NCBI GenBank assembly: GCA_937975715.1
Contig: CALJUA010000061.1
Span: forward strand, 1-38,267
Length of the DNA stretch: 38,267 bases
DNA from: an uncultured Candidatus Planktophila sp.
Lineage (GTDB): Bacteria > Actinomycetota > Actinomycetes > Nanopelagicales > Nanopelagicaceae
Direction of reading: 5' to 3'
Every line of letters starts with the position of its first letter. Positions within the stretch are counted from its first letter, which is position 1. Below the pieces are notes generated by a model. The model was given only the letters and a program-made list of their open reading frames with translations. It did not search any database and was not told the origin of the DNA. The position numbers and the translations under genes were made by a program. This document shows, piece after piece, positions 30,228 through 38,267 of this stretch.

Positions 30228-31120
30228 GTCTCAGCCGCCAACTTTGTTGCATCGAGTGAAGTCTCTCCGAGCCAGCTCTCAATCATGCGACGAGCAACGC
30301 TGACAATCGGTGGAAGCAAGAGCGAACCATTTTCAGCAGCGGTCTTCAGGTCTTCACGAGAGAACCACTTCACCTCGGTAATTTCTTCACCATCAGGGCG
30401 CGCCTCGTGTGGCGCATCAGTGACTGCAGAGAATGCAATCATCACACTTGCTGGAAACGGCCACGGTTGAGAACCGAGATATGAAATTTCAGATAGACGA
30501 ACGCCGGCTTCCTCAAAGACTTCACGTGCAACACATTGTTCAAATGTTTCACCGGGTTCAAGAAAACCTGCAAAGGTAGAGAAGCGGCCATCAGGCCAGA
30601 CTGGTTGATGGCCGAGCAAGATTCGATCTTCGCGATCGCGCACAAGAACGATGACAGCAGGATCAGTGCGTGGATGATGTTGGCTCTGATCAGCTTCGCA
30701 GATACGTGCTGCGCCTGCGAGATCAACCCGAGTTGGTGCGCCGCAACGTGGGCAATGTGGATGTTCATCGTGCCAATTGGAAAGTGCAATCGCATGCATA
30801 ACGACCTCGAGATGCAGTGGCGATAAACCGCCGGCTAGTTCGCGGAGCGTTAAATAATCTTGCACTTCACTATCGACCTTGCCAGATGCCCAAGCAAAGT
30901 AGGCGGTCTCGGTTGAACGATCGATTCCGAGAAAATATCGCTCTCCCCCAACTGCATCCGCAGGTGCAATCAGCGTGGGTCCATCGGAAGTGCTGCGAAT
31001 ACGACCTTTGCCTACCTCGATGATTGAGGCAGATGACCAGAGTTGAGCCAGGCGTTCGGGTTGTGAGCGCAGCTCGCCGGCGCGGTCCATGAAGGAAGGC
31101 TTTTGTGGAATCGCGCTCAT
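30218..31120 (-). CDS. nudC: NADH pyrophosphatase / Nudix hydrolase NudC
   Basis: 300-residue enzyme hydrolysing NADH and NAD-like dinucleotides to mononucleotides; it can also remove NAD caps from RNA. The zinc-ribbon region reads HCPRCGAPTRV and ARICEADQSQHHPRTDPA; three cysteines are clear, with histidines in place of the fourth. The Nudix box is GFLEPGETFEQCVAREVFEEAGV, and SQPWPFPASVM is the NADH-specific signature downstream. The start at 31120 has TAACCT 6 nt upstream, suggesting a leaderless mRNA. It is divergent from the endonuclease-family gene with 25 bp between start codons, and uvrD2 follows with a 10-nt overlap. Confidence 0.94.
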   Translation of the reverse strand: MSAIPQKPSFMDRAGELRSQPERLAQLWSSASIIEVGKGRIRSTSDGPTLIAPADAVGGERYFLGIDRSTETAYFAWASGKVDSEVQDYLTLRELAGGLSPLHLEVVMHAIALSNWHDEHPHCPRCGAPTRVDLAGAARICEADQSQHHPRTDPAVIVLVRDREDRILLGHQPVWPDGRFSTFAGFLEPGETFEQCVAREVFEEAGVRLSEISYLGSQPWPFPASVMIAFSAVTDAPHEARPDGEEITEVKWFSREDLKTAAENGSLLLPPIVSVARRMIESWLGETSLDATKLAAETWR

Positions 31121-31126
31121 GGGTGG

Positions 31127-31132
31127 AGGTTA
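31127..31132 (-). promoter_or_regulatory. -10 box of nudC-uvrD2 (leaderless)
   Basis: TAACCT on the minus strand ends 6 nt before the nudC ATG. Confidence 0.5.
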
Positions 31133-31133
31133 C

Positions 31134-31139
31134 TAGCCT
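31134..31139 (+). promoter_or_regulatory. -10 box of the EEP-family gene (leaderless)
   Basis: TAGCCT ends 6 nt before the ATG at 31146 and is 1 bp from the nudC -10 box on the other strand. Confidence 0.5.
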
Positions 31140-31145
31140 TACCCC

Positions 31146-31952
31146 ATGCGCCTCACCTCATGGAATTTCCTGCATGGCCAGGCTCTCGATCCCGCAACGG
31201 TCGAAGGCATCGCTCCACTTGAGGCGAGCCTCAATGAGTTAGCTACAGATGTATTGGCCCTCCAGGAAGTTGATCACCTCCTATCTCGCTCTGGTGGCGA
31301 GAACCAGAGCGCATCGATTGCCTCAAAAATCGGCGCGCAGTGGTGGGGCTTTGCACCTTCGATTTCGGGAACTCCTGGCGAAAAGTGGCGCCGATTAAAA
31401 GCTGCGGAGCGGATAGTCATTACCTCTGTGAATGTGGGCCAATCACAACCATCTTATGGAATTGCGCTCATTTCAAATCAACCGGTGAATCAGTGGTTGC
31501 GTTTCGAACTTGGTAAGTCATTGATCGGCATGCCACTTGCAATCACAGGCGAGAATGGGAGGTTGCGTCTTCTCTATGTTCGAGATGAACCGCGAGTGGC
31601 ACTTGCCGCAGTTCTCGACAATGGCTGGACCGTAATCAATACACATCTCTCTTTCGTTCCGCTCTTTAACATCTATCAACTGTTGAAGCTTTCGCGGTGG
31701 GCGAAGAAAGTGGAGAGAGAATTCTCAACACGAGTTCTACTCGTAGGTGATTTCAATCTTCCGTGGGGAATTCCAACAAAAGTGACGCGATGGAAGCGAG
31801 CGACTACCGCACTGACATATCCATCATGGGACCTAAAGATTTCCTTTGATTACATCCTTGCAGATTCTTCAGATATTAATTCACTGAAAGAGATCGCAAT
31901 ACCTGCATTACCGGTCAGTGATCATCGCCCGATTTCGGTAGAGATTAATTAA
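31146..31952 (+). CDS. Endonuclease/exonuclease/phosphatase family protein
   Basis: 268 residues with the fold-defining motifs of the EEP superfamily: SWNFLHG at the N-terminus, LALQEVDHLL (catalytic Glu), INTHLSF, LLVGDFNLPWG (Asp/Asn) and PVSDHRPISVEI (Asp-His) at the C-terminus. The metal-binding and catalytic residues are intact, so it should be an active Mg2+-dependent phosphodiesterase or phosphatase. The substrate (DNA, phospholipid or sugar phosphate) cannot be told. No signal peptide is visible. It is divergent from nudC; its stop overlaps the convergent adnB stop by 4 nt. A DNA-repair link is suggested only by its neighbours. Confidence 0.85.
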   Translation: MRLTSWNFLHGQALDPATVEGIAPLEASLNELATDVLALQEVDHLLSRSGGENQSASIASKIGAQWWGFAPSISGTPGEKWRRLKAAERIVITSVNVGQSQPSYGIALISNQPVNQWLRFELGKSLIGMPLAITGENGRLRLLYVRDEPRVALAAVLDNGWTVINTHLSFVPLFNIYQLLKLSRWAKKVEREFSTRVLLVGDFNLPWGIPTKVTRWKRATTALTYPSWDLKISFDYILADSSDINSLKEIAIPALPVSDHRPISVEIN

Positions 31953-34900
31953 CTTAAAAGAGCAGTGAGTTGATCTAGGCTCATCAGGTTTGCCCGGCGG
32001 TCTGTCACTCCCGTTGGAACGTAATGGAAGGCAGCGCTGACGTTATTGATATCTGTGTCAGATAACTTCGCCCACGCAAGACGGTAGATAGCTAGCTGAA
32101 TCGCTGAATCTTCATCGAGAACCTTTGACCCCGTCTTCCAATCCACGACCTCAAAGCCTTGCTCTGTCTTGTAAATTGCATCGATTCGGCCTCGCACAAG
32201 GGTTCCGGCGATGACTGTCTCAAAGGGAACTTCCACATCGAATGCAGTACGAGAGGCCCAGTCGGAGGCCAGCCATTTCTCTTTCAACTCTTCTAAGGTG
32301 CGATCTTCTTCGATGGGCTGCAGAAGATCGAAGTCCTCATCATCGAAAATTGAATTGCCACGCAGATGCTTTTCGATCCAGAGGTGGAAGGCGGTACCGC
32401 GAGATGAGTATTCATCTCGTGCTCGTGGCATAGGACGTCGAACGTTGCGAGCGAATTCTTCTGGGTCTTTCTTCATTGCAATGATTGAGGATGGAGACAT
32501 TCGCATAGGGCGGGGAATATCGAGAGCAGATTTACGGTACTCGACGCTCTCGCGGATAATCGCCTGGGCATCCCTCAACCATGATTGCACAGTTTCATCA
32601 GAGCTATCCAGCTCAAGATCCACTGGCTGCGCGAGGCGAACTTTCTCAATCGCAGCGTTAAAGCTAGAGCGACGTGAACCCATGGGGTCGCGAGGCCACT
32701 GAGCTGTGATTTCTAGATCTTCCTGCGGATTGCGCGCATCAGATGCTGGTGGCTCTAGTTCGTCAATGACCGTTCCGGAACGGCGAGCGATTTCTTCTAC
32801 ATTGCGATAGAGAACTGATGGAGTCAAGGGCTTCACGCCCTCTCCCCAATAGGAAGTGGATGCAAAGAGATGAGACTTCGCGCGCGTTACCGCTACATAG
32901 CCAAGGCGAATTTCCTCGCTATAGCGATAGAGCGCGCAATCTTCTTTATATTTCTCTAATACTTTATTGGCATCTGCATTAGTTGTGGTTTGTGAGAGAT
33001 TGAGTTGCGGCACCACGTGAGCATCGCTGCGAAGGTTAAAGGGGATGAAACGCTCGTTAAAGACCCAGTTTTCAGGGCTTTTAGAGCTCTTCGATGGGAA
33101 TGTTCCCTCTGCCAATCCAGGGATAGCAACAACATCCCATTCAGCACCTTTAGACATATGGATAGTAAGAATCTGAACCACACTGGAATCAACATCAGGT
33201 GCACCTGCCTTGAGGCCTCCCTCTTCACTGCTGGCGACATCGAGCCACTGGATGAAGCTATTGAGAGTTCCACCAGAGCGAGCAAATTTACTTGCCTCAT
33301 CCAAGAATCGATCGAGGTGACGTCGGCCGTGAATACCTTCTTCGCGCAACATGACCTCAGCTTCGAGATTGAGGTAGCGCTCAATCTCTAAAATTAAATC
33401 TGTAATCGAACCCGATGCACGTGAACGCAAACGTCGTAGATCGGATGAGAACTGAACCAACCTTGCGTAACCTGTGCTAGAGAAATCGCGAGCATTAGCA
33501 GAATCAATTTCATCGAGTGCGTCAATGAGTGAACCAACAATCTGATCGTCATTATCTGCCATCAGTGGATTTCCAGCGATGATGTTCTGAACGAGAGTGC
33601 GATTATCGGAACCTTCGCTCTTGGCCCGACTACGAGAGAATTTTCCAAGGGCTGCAATATCTCGTGGACCTAGATTGATGCGAGGTCCCGTCAGGTGGCG
33701 CATCAGCGCACCACCAGCATCAGGTGAATTAACTACCTTGAGAAGTGCCACGATATCTGCGACTTCAGGAACATGAATGAGGCCACCAAGACCCAGTACC
33801 TCAGTTGGAATAGCAGCTGCTGTCAGCGCCTCTTGGATATAAGAAATCTGTGACTTCTTACGCACAAGAACAGCAAAAGTCTTTGGTTTTTCAGCCTTTT
33901 CATTGGCCTGCCATAGTGGCGTGAAGTACTCAGCAATAGCGTGTGCTTCAGCCTCGAGGTTTTCAAAGATTCCACAGACGAGATCACCTGCACCTGCATT
34001 GGGACGTTCGCGCAAAGGAAGTACCGTCACGCCATCGTTATTGCGCACGTTCTCAGAGATGATGTTTGCAACGTCGAGGATGTTTTTATCGTTGCGATAA
34101 GTCGTAGATAAGTTGTATTGAAGTTCGCCCTTTGATTGCCCACCTTTAGGGAAGTACTGATTGAAGGCTCCAATTGTTCCTGCAGCTGCCCCTCGCCAGG
34201 TATAGATACTCTGGCATGGATCCCCCACTGCGGTAACAGGGTGGCCTCCGCCAAAGAGAGTTGAAAGTAAACGAACTTGTGAGTGTGATGTGTCTTGGTA
34301 TTCATCAAGCAAGACAACCGGATACTTAGCACGTTCGATAGCGCCAACATCTGGGAATGATTGTGCAATTCTCGCTGCCAGTGCTATTTGATCATCGAAA
34401 GAGAGCTGTCCACTTGTGCGCCTTTGTTCGAGGAAGGTCTCCATCATCGCAACGAGACCGCTTCGCTGGGTGGCAACCATCGCTGCATCACGAACTCCGG
34501 CATTTGTTGGTCCGCTCATGCGCGAAAGTTCGGAGAGCAACTTATTATCTTCTTCAATGATCTGATCACCTGATACTTGGTGCTCGAGTGCTTGAGACGT
34601 CAGCCCCATGAGATCTTCAACAACAGTCTTTACTGAGCTTTCGTTGCTATAGCCGTCGATATCCCAATTGCGCACAATGCGGTTGGCCATCATCCAGAGA
34701 GCTGCTTCACCAAGAGGTTGTGAATCAGCATCTATACCTAATCGAATGGAGTGCTCGGAAAGGATGCGTCCAGCATACGAGTGATAGGTAGTGACAGATG
34801 TATCGAGGCTGGCAAATGGGCGTTCTATGCCGCTTTTCTCCATACCTTTTGCGAGTTGGCCCAGACGCTTGCGGATACGCAGGTTGAGTTCGCCAGCGGC

Positions 34901-35158
34901 TTTGCGAGTAAAGGTAAGACCGAGGATTTGATCGGGGCGCACAAATCCGTTGGCAACGAGGTAAACAACACGAGATGCCATCGTCTCTGTCTTTCCAGAT
35001 CCGGCACCTGCGATAACAACTGCAGGTTCGAGCGGATTGGATTGAACCGAAATGATGAGTGATTGTTCTTCACTTGGCGAAGGGAAAGATGGATCGATGA
35101 GTTGGATAAATCGCGCTACATCGGCCGGTGAGAACTTCTCTACAAGTGCGCTGCTCAT
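31949..35158 (-). CDS. adnB: AdnB-like helicase-nuclease subunit
   Basis: 1069-residue subunit of the actinobacterial AdnAB double-strand-break resection motor-nuclease. N-terminal UvrD-like helicase: Walker A AGAGSGKTETMASRV (residues 50-64), DEYQDTSHSQVRLL, VGDPCQSIYTWRGAAAG, motif V LTIHMSKGAEWDVVAIPG and VAVTRAKSHLFAS. The C-terminal RecB-type nuclease has RGRIDAIYKTEQGFEVVDWK with Asp and Lys of the active site and a downstream QLAIYRLAWAK. Start 35158 forms an ATGA overlap with the adnA stop and has AAGGAAGG upstream; a longer in-frame start at 35212 would overlap adnA by 58 nt and is less likely. It converges with the EEP gene. Confidence 0.92.
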   Translation of the reverse strand: MSSALVEKFSPADVARFIQLIDPSFPSPSEEQSLIISVQSNPLEPAVVIAGAGSGKTETMASRVVYLVANGFVRPDQILGLTFTRKAAGELNLRIRKRLGQLAKGMEKSGIERPFASLDTSVTTYHSYAGRILSEHSIRLGIDADSQPLGEAALWMMANRIVRNWDIDGYSNESSVKTVVEDLMGLTSQALEHQVSGDQIIEEDNKLLSELSRMSGPTNAGVRDAAMVATQRSGLVAMMETFLEQRRTSGQLSFDDQIALAARIAQSFPDVGAIERAKYPVVLLDEYQDTSHSQVRLLSTLFGGGHPVTAVGDPCQSIYTWRGAAAGTIGAFNQYFPKGGQSKGELQYNLSTTYRNDKNILDVANIISENVRNNDGVTVLPLRERPNAGAGDLVCGIFENLEAEAHAIAEYFTPLWQANEKAEKPKTFAVLVRKKSQISYIQEALTAAAIPTEVLGLGGLIHVPEVADIVALLKVVNSPDAGGALMRHLTGPRINLGPRDIAALGKFSRSRAKSEGSDNRTLVQNIIAGNPLMADNDDQIVGSLIDALDEIDSANARDFSSTGYARLVQFSSDLRRLRSRASGSITDLILEIERYLNLEAEVMLREEGIHGRRHLDRFLDEASKFARSGGTLNSFIQWLDVASSEEGGLKAGAPDVDSSVVQILTIHMSKGAEWDVVAIPGLAEGTFPSKSSKSPENWVFNERFIPFNLRSDAHVVPQLNLSQTTTNADANKVLEKYKEDCALYRYSEEIRLGYVAVTRAKSHLFASTSYWGEGVKPLTPSVLYRNVEEIARRSGTVIDELEPPASDARNPQEDLEITAQWPRDPMGSRRSSFNAAIEKVRLAQPVDLELDSSDETVQSWLRDAQAIIRESVEYRKSALDIPRPMRMSPSSIIAMKKDPEEFARNVRRPMPRARDEYSSRGTAFHLWIEKHLRGNSIFDDEDFDLLQPIEEDRTLEELKEKWLASDWASRTAFDVEVPFETVIAGTLVRGRIDAIYKTEQGFEVVDWKTGSKVLDEDSAIQLAIYRLAWAKLSDTDINNVSAAFHYVPTGVTDRRANLMSLDQLTALLS

Positions 35159-38100
35159 CCGATTACCGACCTTCCTTGGAGGTGAACCGGACATGAGCTT
35201 TTGACTGGGCAATAACCGCAGAAGTCATTCTTCTTGGCGATAAATACTGGAGAGGACATCTTCTCTGCAATTTCTTCCAGGTGCTCGATGACCTCACTTG
35301 CAACTATCGGAGGACGTTCGCGCGTGGTGATGCTCTTTGCTTCATGGCCCAAGAAGACTAGGTGAGAACCAGAAACCTGTGGGTCTTCAAACTTCTTCTC
35401 GAAGCCATTGAGAACTACAGCTAGTTGATAACACGCTAGCTGCAAATTCTCTGCTGCATCCTTGGCGCTAATAGCTTTGCCGGTCTTAAAGTCAACAACA
35501 AAGAACTTTCCATCGCTGTCGACTTCAAGGCGATCAACTGAGCCGCTTACCTTTGCCCGGCCTAGTACAAAGTCGAACTTCAGCTCGACGCCTTCAACCG
35601 CACGTGATGAATCACGGTGGTAGCGCGCAAAGCGTTCGAGCATCTTCTGTGCTCGTTGCAATTGAAATTTGCTAATCCATCCCGTTGATTCGGTAATCAG
35701 CGGCCAGGCTTTATCGAGCGATTCGTAGAGGTATTGATCCGTAACTGCAGGATCTTGCGCCTTGATACGGGCATATTCGTGAATAACAGAGCCCAGTAGC
35801 TGAGCCGTTGAGTCGCCATCCGAGCCACCATTACGCTCGAGGAGCCACTTCAATCCGCAGGTTTCAAAGGATTCAGCAGCGCTAGGAGATATTGGTACCA
35901 ACTGGCCTTCATCGAAGAGAGGTGCATCGGTGGAGAGAGGATGCGCACCAAGCCAATTGTCGGGATGGGCAACAGAGATATCTGATGTTGAAAGAGTGGC
36001 CAGTAACCCTGCAGCAAGATCGCCCTTATCTGTAGCGAGTGCGCGACGAAGTGAGGCGACGAGAGCATTGGCTGTCAGCGGTCGTGCATCGTTAAATTCG
36101 ATTGCGGTGAAATCTTCTGATTCTGCTGCTTCCAAGAAGAATGAAGAGGGTGAATCTTCTTCTCTAGTAACTGCAGTGATATGCAATTGGTCTGATGCTC
36201 GCGTAGTAGCTACATGAAATAAACGTTTCTCATCTTCTGCAAGTGACTGTGCTGTAATGAGATCGAGCGCAACTTGTGCAAGCTCTTCACCGTGACGTTC
36301 GCGTTCTACCAAACGTTCAGCACCCAATAAGGTGCTGCGCTGTTTGAGGTTAGGCCAGCTTCCCTCTTGGATTCCTGCAACGAAGACTCGCTTAAATTGA
36401 AGCCCCTTTGCTGAGTGCACAGTTAAGAGTTCTACGACATCAGGGCGGACACCTTTGGATGTAATGAGGTCGGAGACGATATTTTCTTTTGCAATTTCAT
36501 TGAGGAATAACTTCGGATGTGCCCCAGGCATGCGATCGATATGTCGAGCAGCTGAATCAAAGAGCTGAACCATCGCATCCAGGTCGCGATCGGCAGCGGC
36601 ACCTCGAGCACCGCCGCGAAGTGCTGCGCGCTGCCAGCTATCAGAAATCAGCTCATTGTCAGCGTTTTTCGCCTGTGACCAAATCACCCATAGGAGATCG
36701 TGAATCGATGCGCTCTTTTTGCGCATTACTGCACGAGCTGCAACGAGAAGTTCATGCACTCGGCGGAGTTCAGAAGATTCCTCGATAGGAATATCACCAC
36801 TATCGATTGCATCGATAATCATTTGAGTGCCGGTACGAGTATCTGTTGATTCATCGCGGGCTTTGAGCAGTGCAGTACGAATTCGACGCAAGGAAATAGA
36901 GGTTGCGCCACCGAATTCTGAGAGAAGCAGGCGTTCACAAACATCAAGTGACAAGTTTTCGATACCAGCTGCAACGCGAGCTAGTAATAAGAATGGAGCA
37001 ATCGCAGCATTGGATGCAATCGCCTCACGATCGCCTGCTACCGGAATTGAAGATTGTCCAAGAGCTCGACGAATTGCGGTGGCTGCAGAGTTATGGGCTC
37101 GTACGATGATTGCCATATCTGAATACGCAACGCCCTCAATAAGGTGTGCGCGCTTGATGTTGTAGGCGATGTAATGAGCTTCTTCAGCCTCTGATCGGAG
37201 TTCGACTGCAAACTTTGAAGGAGTGCCACGATGATTGGTGTGTAGTGAAATTGTTGTGGCCGTCGGAATAACGCTTTCAAGGTAAATATCAACGCCATCG
37301 GGATCAGAACCACGGAAGCGACCGACAGCGGAAGCTGGGTCGACCACTGCCACAAAGTCATTGCCCATCAGTAGCTCGATCAGTCGTCGTTGCGCTGGGT
37401 CGGTTTCATGAAATTCATCGACCATGATTGTTGTAAAGCGCTTACGCAGCTTCTCTAACAACTCTGGATTGCTCTTCAGATGTGCAATGGCAGCATTGAT
37501 GATTTCTGATGGGTCGATGCGCATCTTGGCGTCCCCTGCACCGGTATCCATCCCTGCAGAAACTTCAAGATACTGCTGCCAGAACTGCGCAGCTGGTGCC
37601 CAGAAGCGCTCTTGTAAACGCTGACCTTTTTCTCGCAGCTGTGCAGGAGTTAGTCCGCGCTCGGTAGCGCGCATCATTAAGTCGCGGAGCTCGCGGATAA
37701 ATCCCTGAGTAAGCAATGGCTCACCCATGACACCTTGATTTTGGGTCTCTGCATTCATTCGAAGATCAGTTGGCCACCAGGAAACGTTGTCGGCGATATT
37801 TCCCTCAAGTAACGTGCGGATAAATGCTTCTTGCTCAGCACCTGAAATCAGAACCGTCTCGCGGAAGTTATCGCCGGATGTCATCGACAAGATTGAGAAT
37901 GCCAGCGCATGGAAGGTGCGGGCAACTGGTTCTTGAACTGTATCGCCAGATGCCAGAACGATTGCATCACGGATTTCGGATGCGCGTTCGCGACCAAAGG
38001 TAAGAATAAGAATGGAATCGGCAGATGCGCCACCACGAATTCGATCGATAGCGCACTCGATCAAAGTCGTTGTCTTGCCGGTACCGGTAGCACCACGAAT

Positions 38101-38220
38101 GATGAGCGGAGTGCCACGATGAGCAATCGCTATCTTTTGCTGATCATCAAATGCGTAAGAGGGGCGAGAAATCGGATTGGCAACAAGGCGCAGCCCAGTT
38201 GATCCCGATTGTGTCCCCAT
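35155..38220 (-). CDS. adnA: AdnA-like helicase-nuclease subunit
   Basis: 1021-residue partner of AdnB. The UvrD-like motor has Walker A GATGTGKTTTL (residues 43-53), VDEFHETDPAQRRLIELL, motif V LLTVHSAKGLQFKRVFVAG and a C-terminal helicase motif HVATTRASDQLHITA. The RecB-type nuclease domain near the C-terminus has GSVDRLEVDSDGKFFVVDFK followed by TGK and LQLACYQLAVVL. Cysteines in AAESFETCGLKWL and CGYCPVKSSCPVH bracket the nuclease, as in AddB/AdnA-type iron-sulfur staple nucleases. It is the first gene of the pair, overlapping adnB by 4 nt. The start at 38220 follows TAGGGT by 12 nt; the upstream region holds a small ACCCT/AGGGT inverted repeat (38233-38245). Confidence 0.92.
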   Translation of the reverse strand: MGTQSGSTGLRLVANPISRPSYAFDDQQKIAIAHRGTPLIIRGATGTGKTTTLIECAIDRIRGGASADSILILTFGRERASEIRDAIVLASGDTVQEPVARTFHALAFSILSMTSGDNFRETVLISGAEQEAFIRTLLEGNIADNVSWWPTDLRMNAETQNQGVMGEPLLTQGFIRELRDLMMRATERGLTPAQLREKGQRLQERFWAPAAQFWQQYLEVSAGMDTGAGDAKMRIDPSEIINAAIAHLKSNPELLEKLRKRFTTIMVDEFHETDPAQRRLIELLMGNDFVAVVDPASAVGRFRGSDPDGVDIYLESVIPTATTISLHTNHRGTPSKFAVELRSEAEEAHYIAYNIKRAHLIEGVAYSDMAIIVRAHNSAATAIRRALGQSSIPVAGDREAIASNAAIAPFLLLARVAAGIENLSLDVCERLLLSEFGGATSISLRRIRTALLKARDESTDTRTGTQMIIDAIDSGDIPIEESSELRRVHELLVAARAVMRKKSASIHDLLWVIWSQAKNADNELISDSWQRAALRGGARGAAADRDLDAMVQLFDSAARHIDRMPGAHPKLFLNEIAKENIVSDLITSKGVRPDVVELLTVHSAKGLQFKRVFVAGIQEGSWPNLKQRSTLLGAERLVERERHGEELAQVALDLITAQSLAEDEKRLFHVATTRASDQLHITAVTREEDSPSSFFLEAAESEDFTAIEFNDARPLTANALVASLRRALATDKGDLAAGLLATLSTSDISVAHPDNWLGAHPLSTDAPLFDEGQLVPISPSAAESFETCGLKWLLERNGGSDGDSTAQLLGSVIHEYARIKAQDPAVTDQYLYESLDKAWPLITESTGWISKFQLQRAQKMLERFARYHRDSSRAVEGVELKFDFVLGRAKVSGSVDRLEVDSDGKFFVVDFKTGKAISAKDAAENLQLACYQLAVVLNGFEKKFEDPQVSGSHLVFLGHEAKSITTRERPPIVASEVIEHLEEIAEKMSSPVFIAKKNDFCGYCPVKSSCPVHLQGRSVIG

Positions 38221-38267
38221 AGAACGAATTCAACCCTACGAGGGTGACAAATTGCAGCTATTACTCT

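Noticed and set aside
32211..32702. 163-codon plus-strand frame antisense to adnB
   Set aside because: Shadow of the adnB coding frame; Arg/Ser-rich and featureless.

Overview
The window reads as a chromosomal segment of a moderate-to-low-GC actinobacterium. Evidence for the phylum: a fused E2-E1 2-oxoglutarate decarboxylase/dehydrogenase (Kgd type), a WhiB7-type iron-sulfur regulator, a SigR/RsrA redox sigma pair, an AdnAB nuclease-helicase, a UPF0182 protein, a DUF5679 zinc ribbon and an actinobacterial initiator tRNA. Base composition near 50% GC or below, together with Ni-superoxide dismutase, would suit free-living aquatic lineages (for example Nanopelagicales-like), but that placement is an inference. 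Gene order at 12-16 kb (sigR, SRAP gene, aroA, rsgA) and at 20-38 kb (UPF0182, YlbL-like, zincin, ThiF-like, whiB7, uvrD2, nudC, adnB, adnA) resembles the mycobacterial Rv3223c-Rv3228 and Rv3193c-Rv3202c neighbourhoods as I remember them. No insertion sequences, prophage or CRISPR arrays were seen.

Layout. 1-5.3 kb: prfB (its 3' end lies outside the window), and upstream of it on the same strand a compact Tad/Flp pilus operon, tadA-tadB-tadC-flp-like pilin-three pseudopilin genes. 5.4-10.5 kb: a small membrane protein, an SDR oxidoreductase and kgd, closed by a bidirectional terminator. 10.5-14 kb: sodX and sodN divergently arranged, then a thioesterase/rsrA/sigR operon and a SRAP DNA-protein crosslink gene on the minus strand. 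13.6-19.1 kb: plus-strand aroA-rsgA-hisN-copA. 19.1-23.9 kb: minus-strand phosphatidylcholine-synthase-like gene, tRNA-fMet, UPF0182, a YlbL-type protease and a small membrane protein. 24-27.8 kb: plus-strand zincin, a structured non-coding stretch, a GC-rich YgjP-like metallopeptidase, a DUF5679 gene and a ThiF-like protein. 27.8-38.2 kb: minus-strand whiB7 with a regulatory leader, uvrD2, nudC, adnB and adnA, with one plus-strand endonuclease/exonuclease/phosphatase-family gene between.

The most interesting element is the whiB7 leader (about 28117-28524). It holds an AT-rich box directly upstream of a -35/-10 promoter, a 58-codon upstream ORF with a good ribosome binding site, a strong intrinsic terminator before whiB7, and an 8-nt segment inside the last codons of the upstream ORF that can pair with the 5' arm of that terminator. 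This looks like a complete ribosome-sensing attenuator for antibiotic-inducible whiB7. Second is the gap at 25266-25577, with two identical 18-bp hairpin-forming repeats and a nested inverted repeat that may be a structured RNA. A window-wide trait is that many genes have a TANNNT box ending 6-8 nt before the start codon, the signature of leaderless mRNAs; in two divergent pairs these boxes nearly touch.
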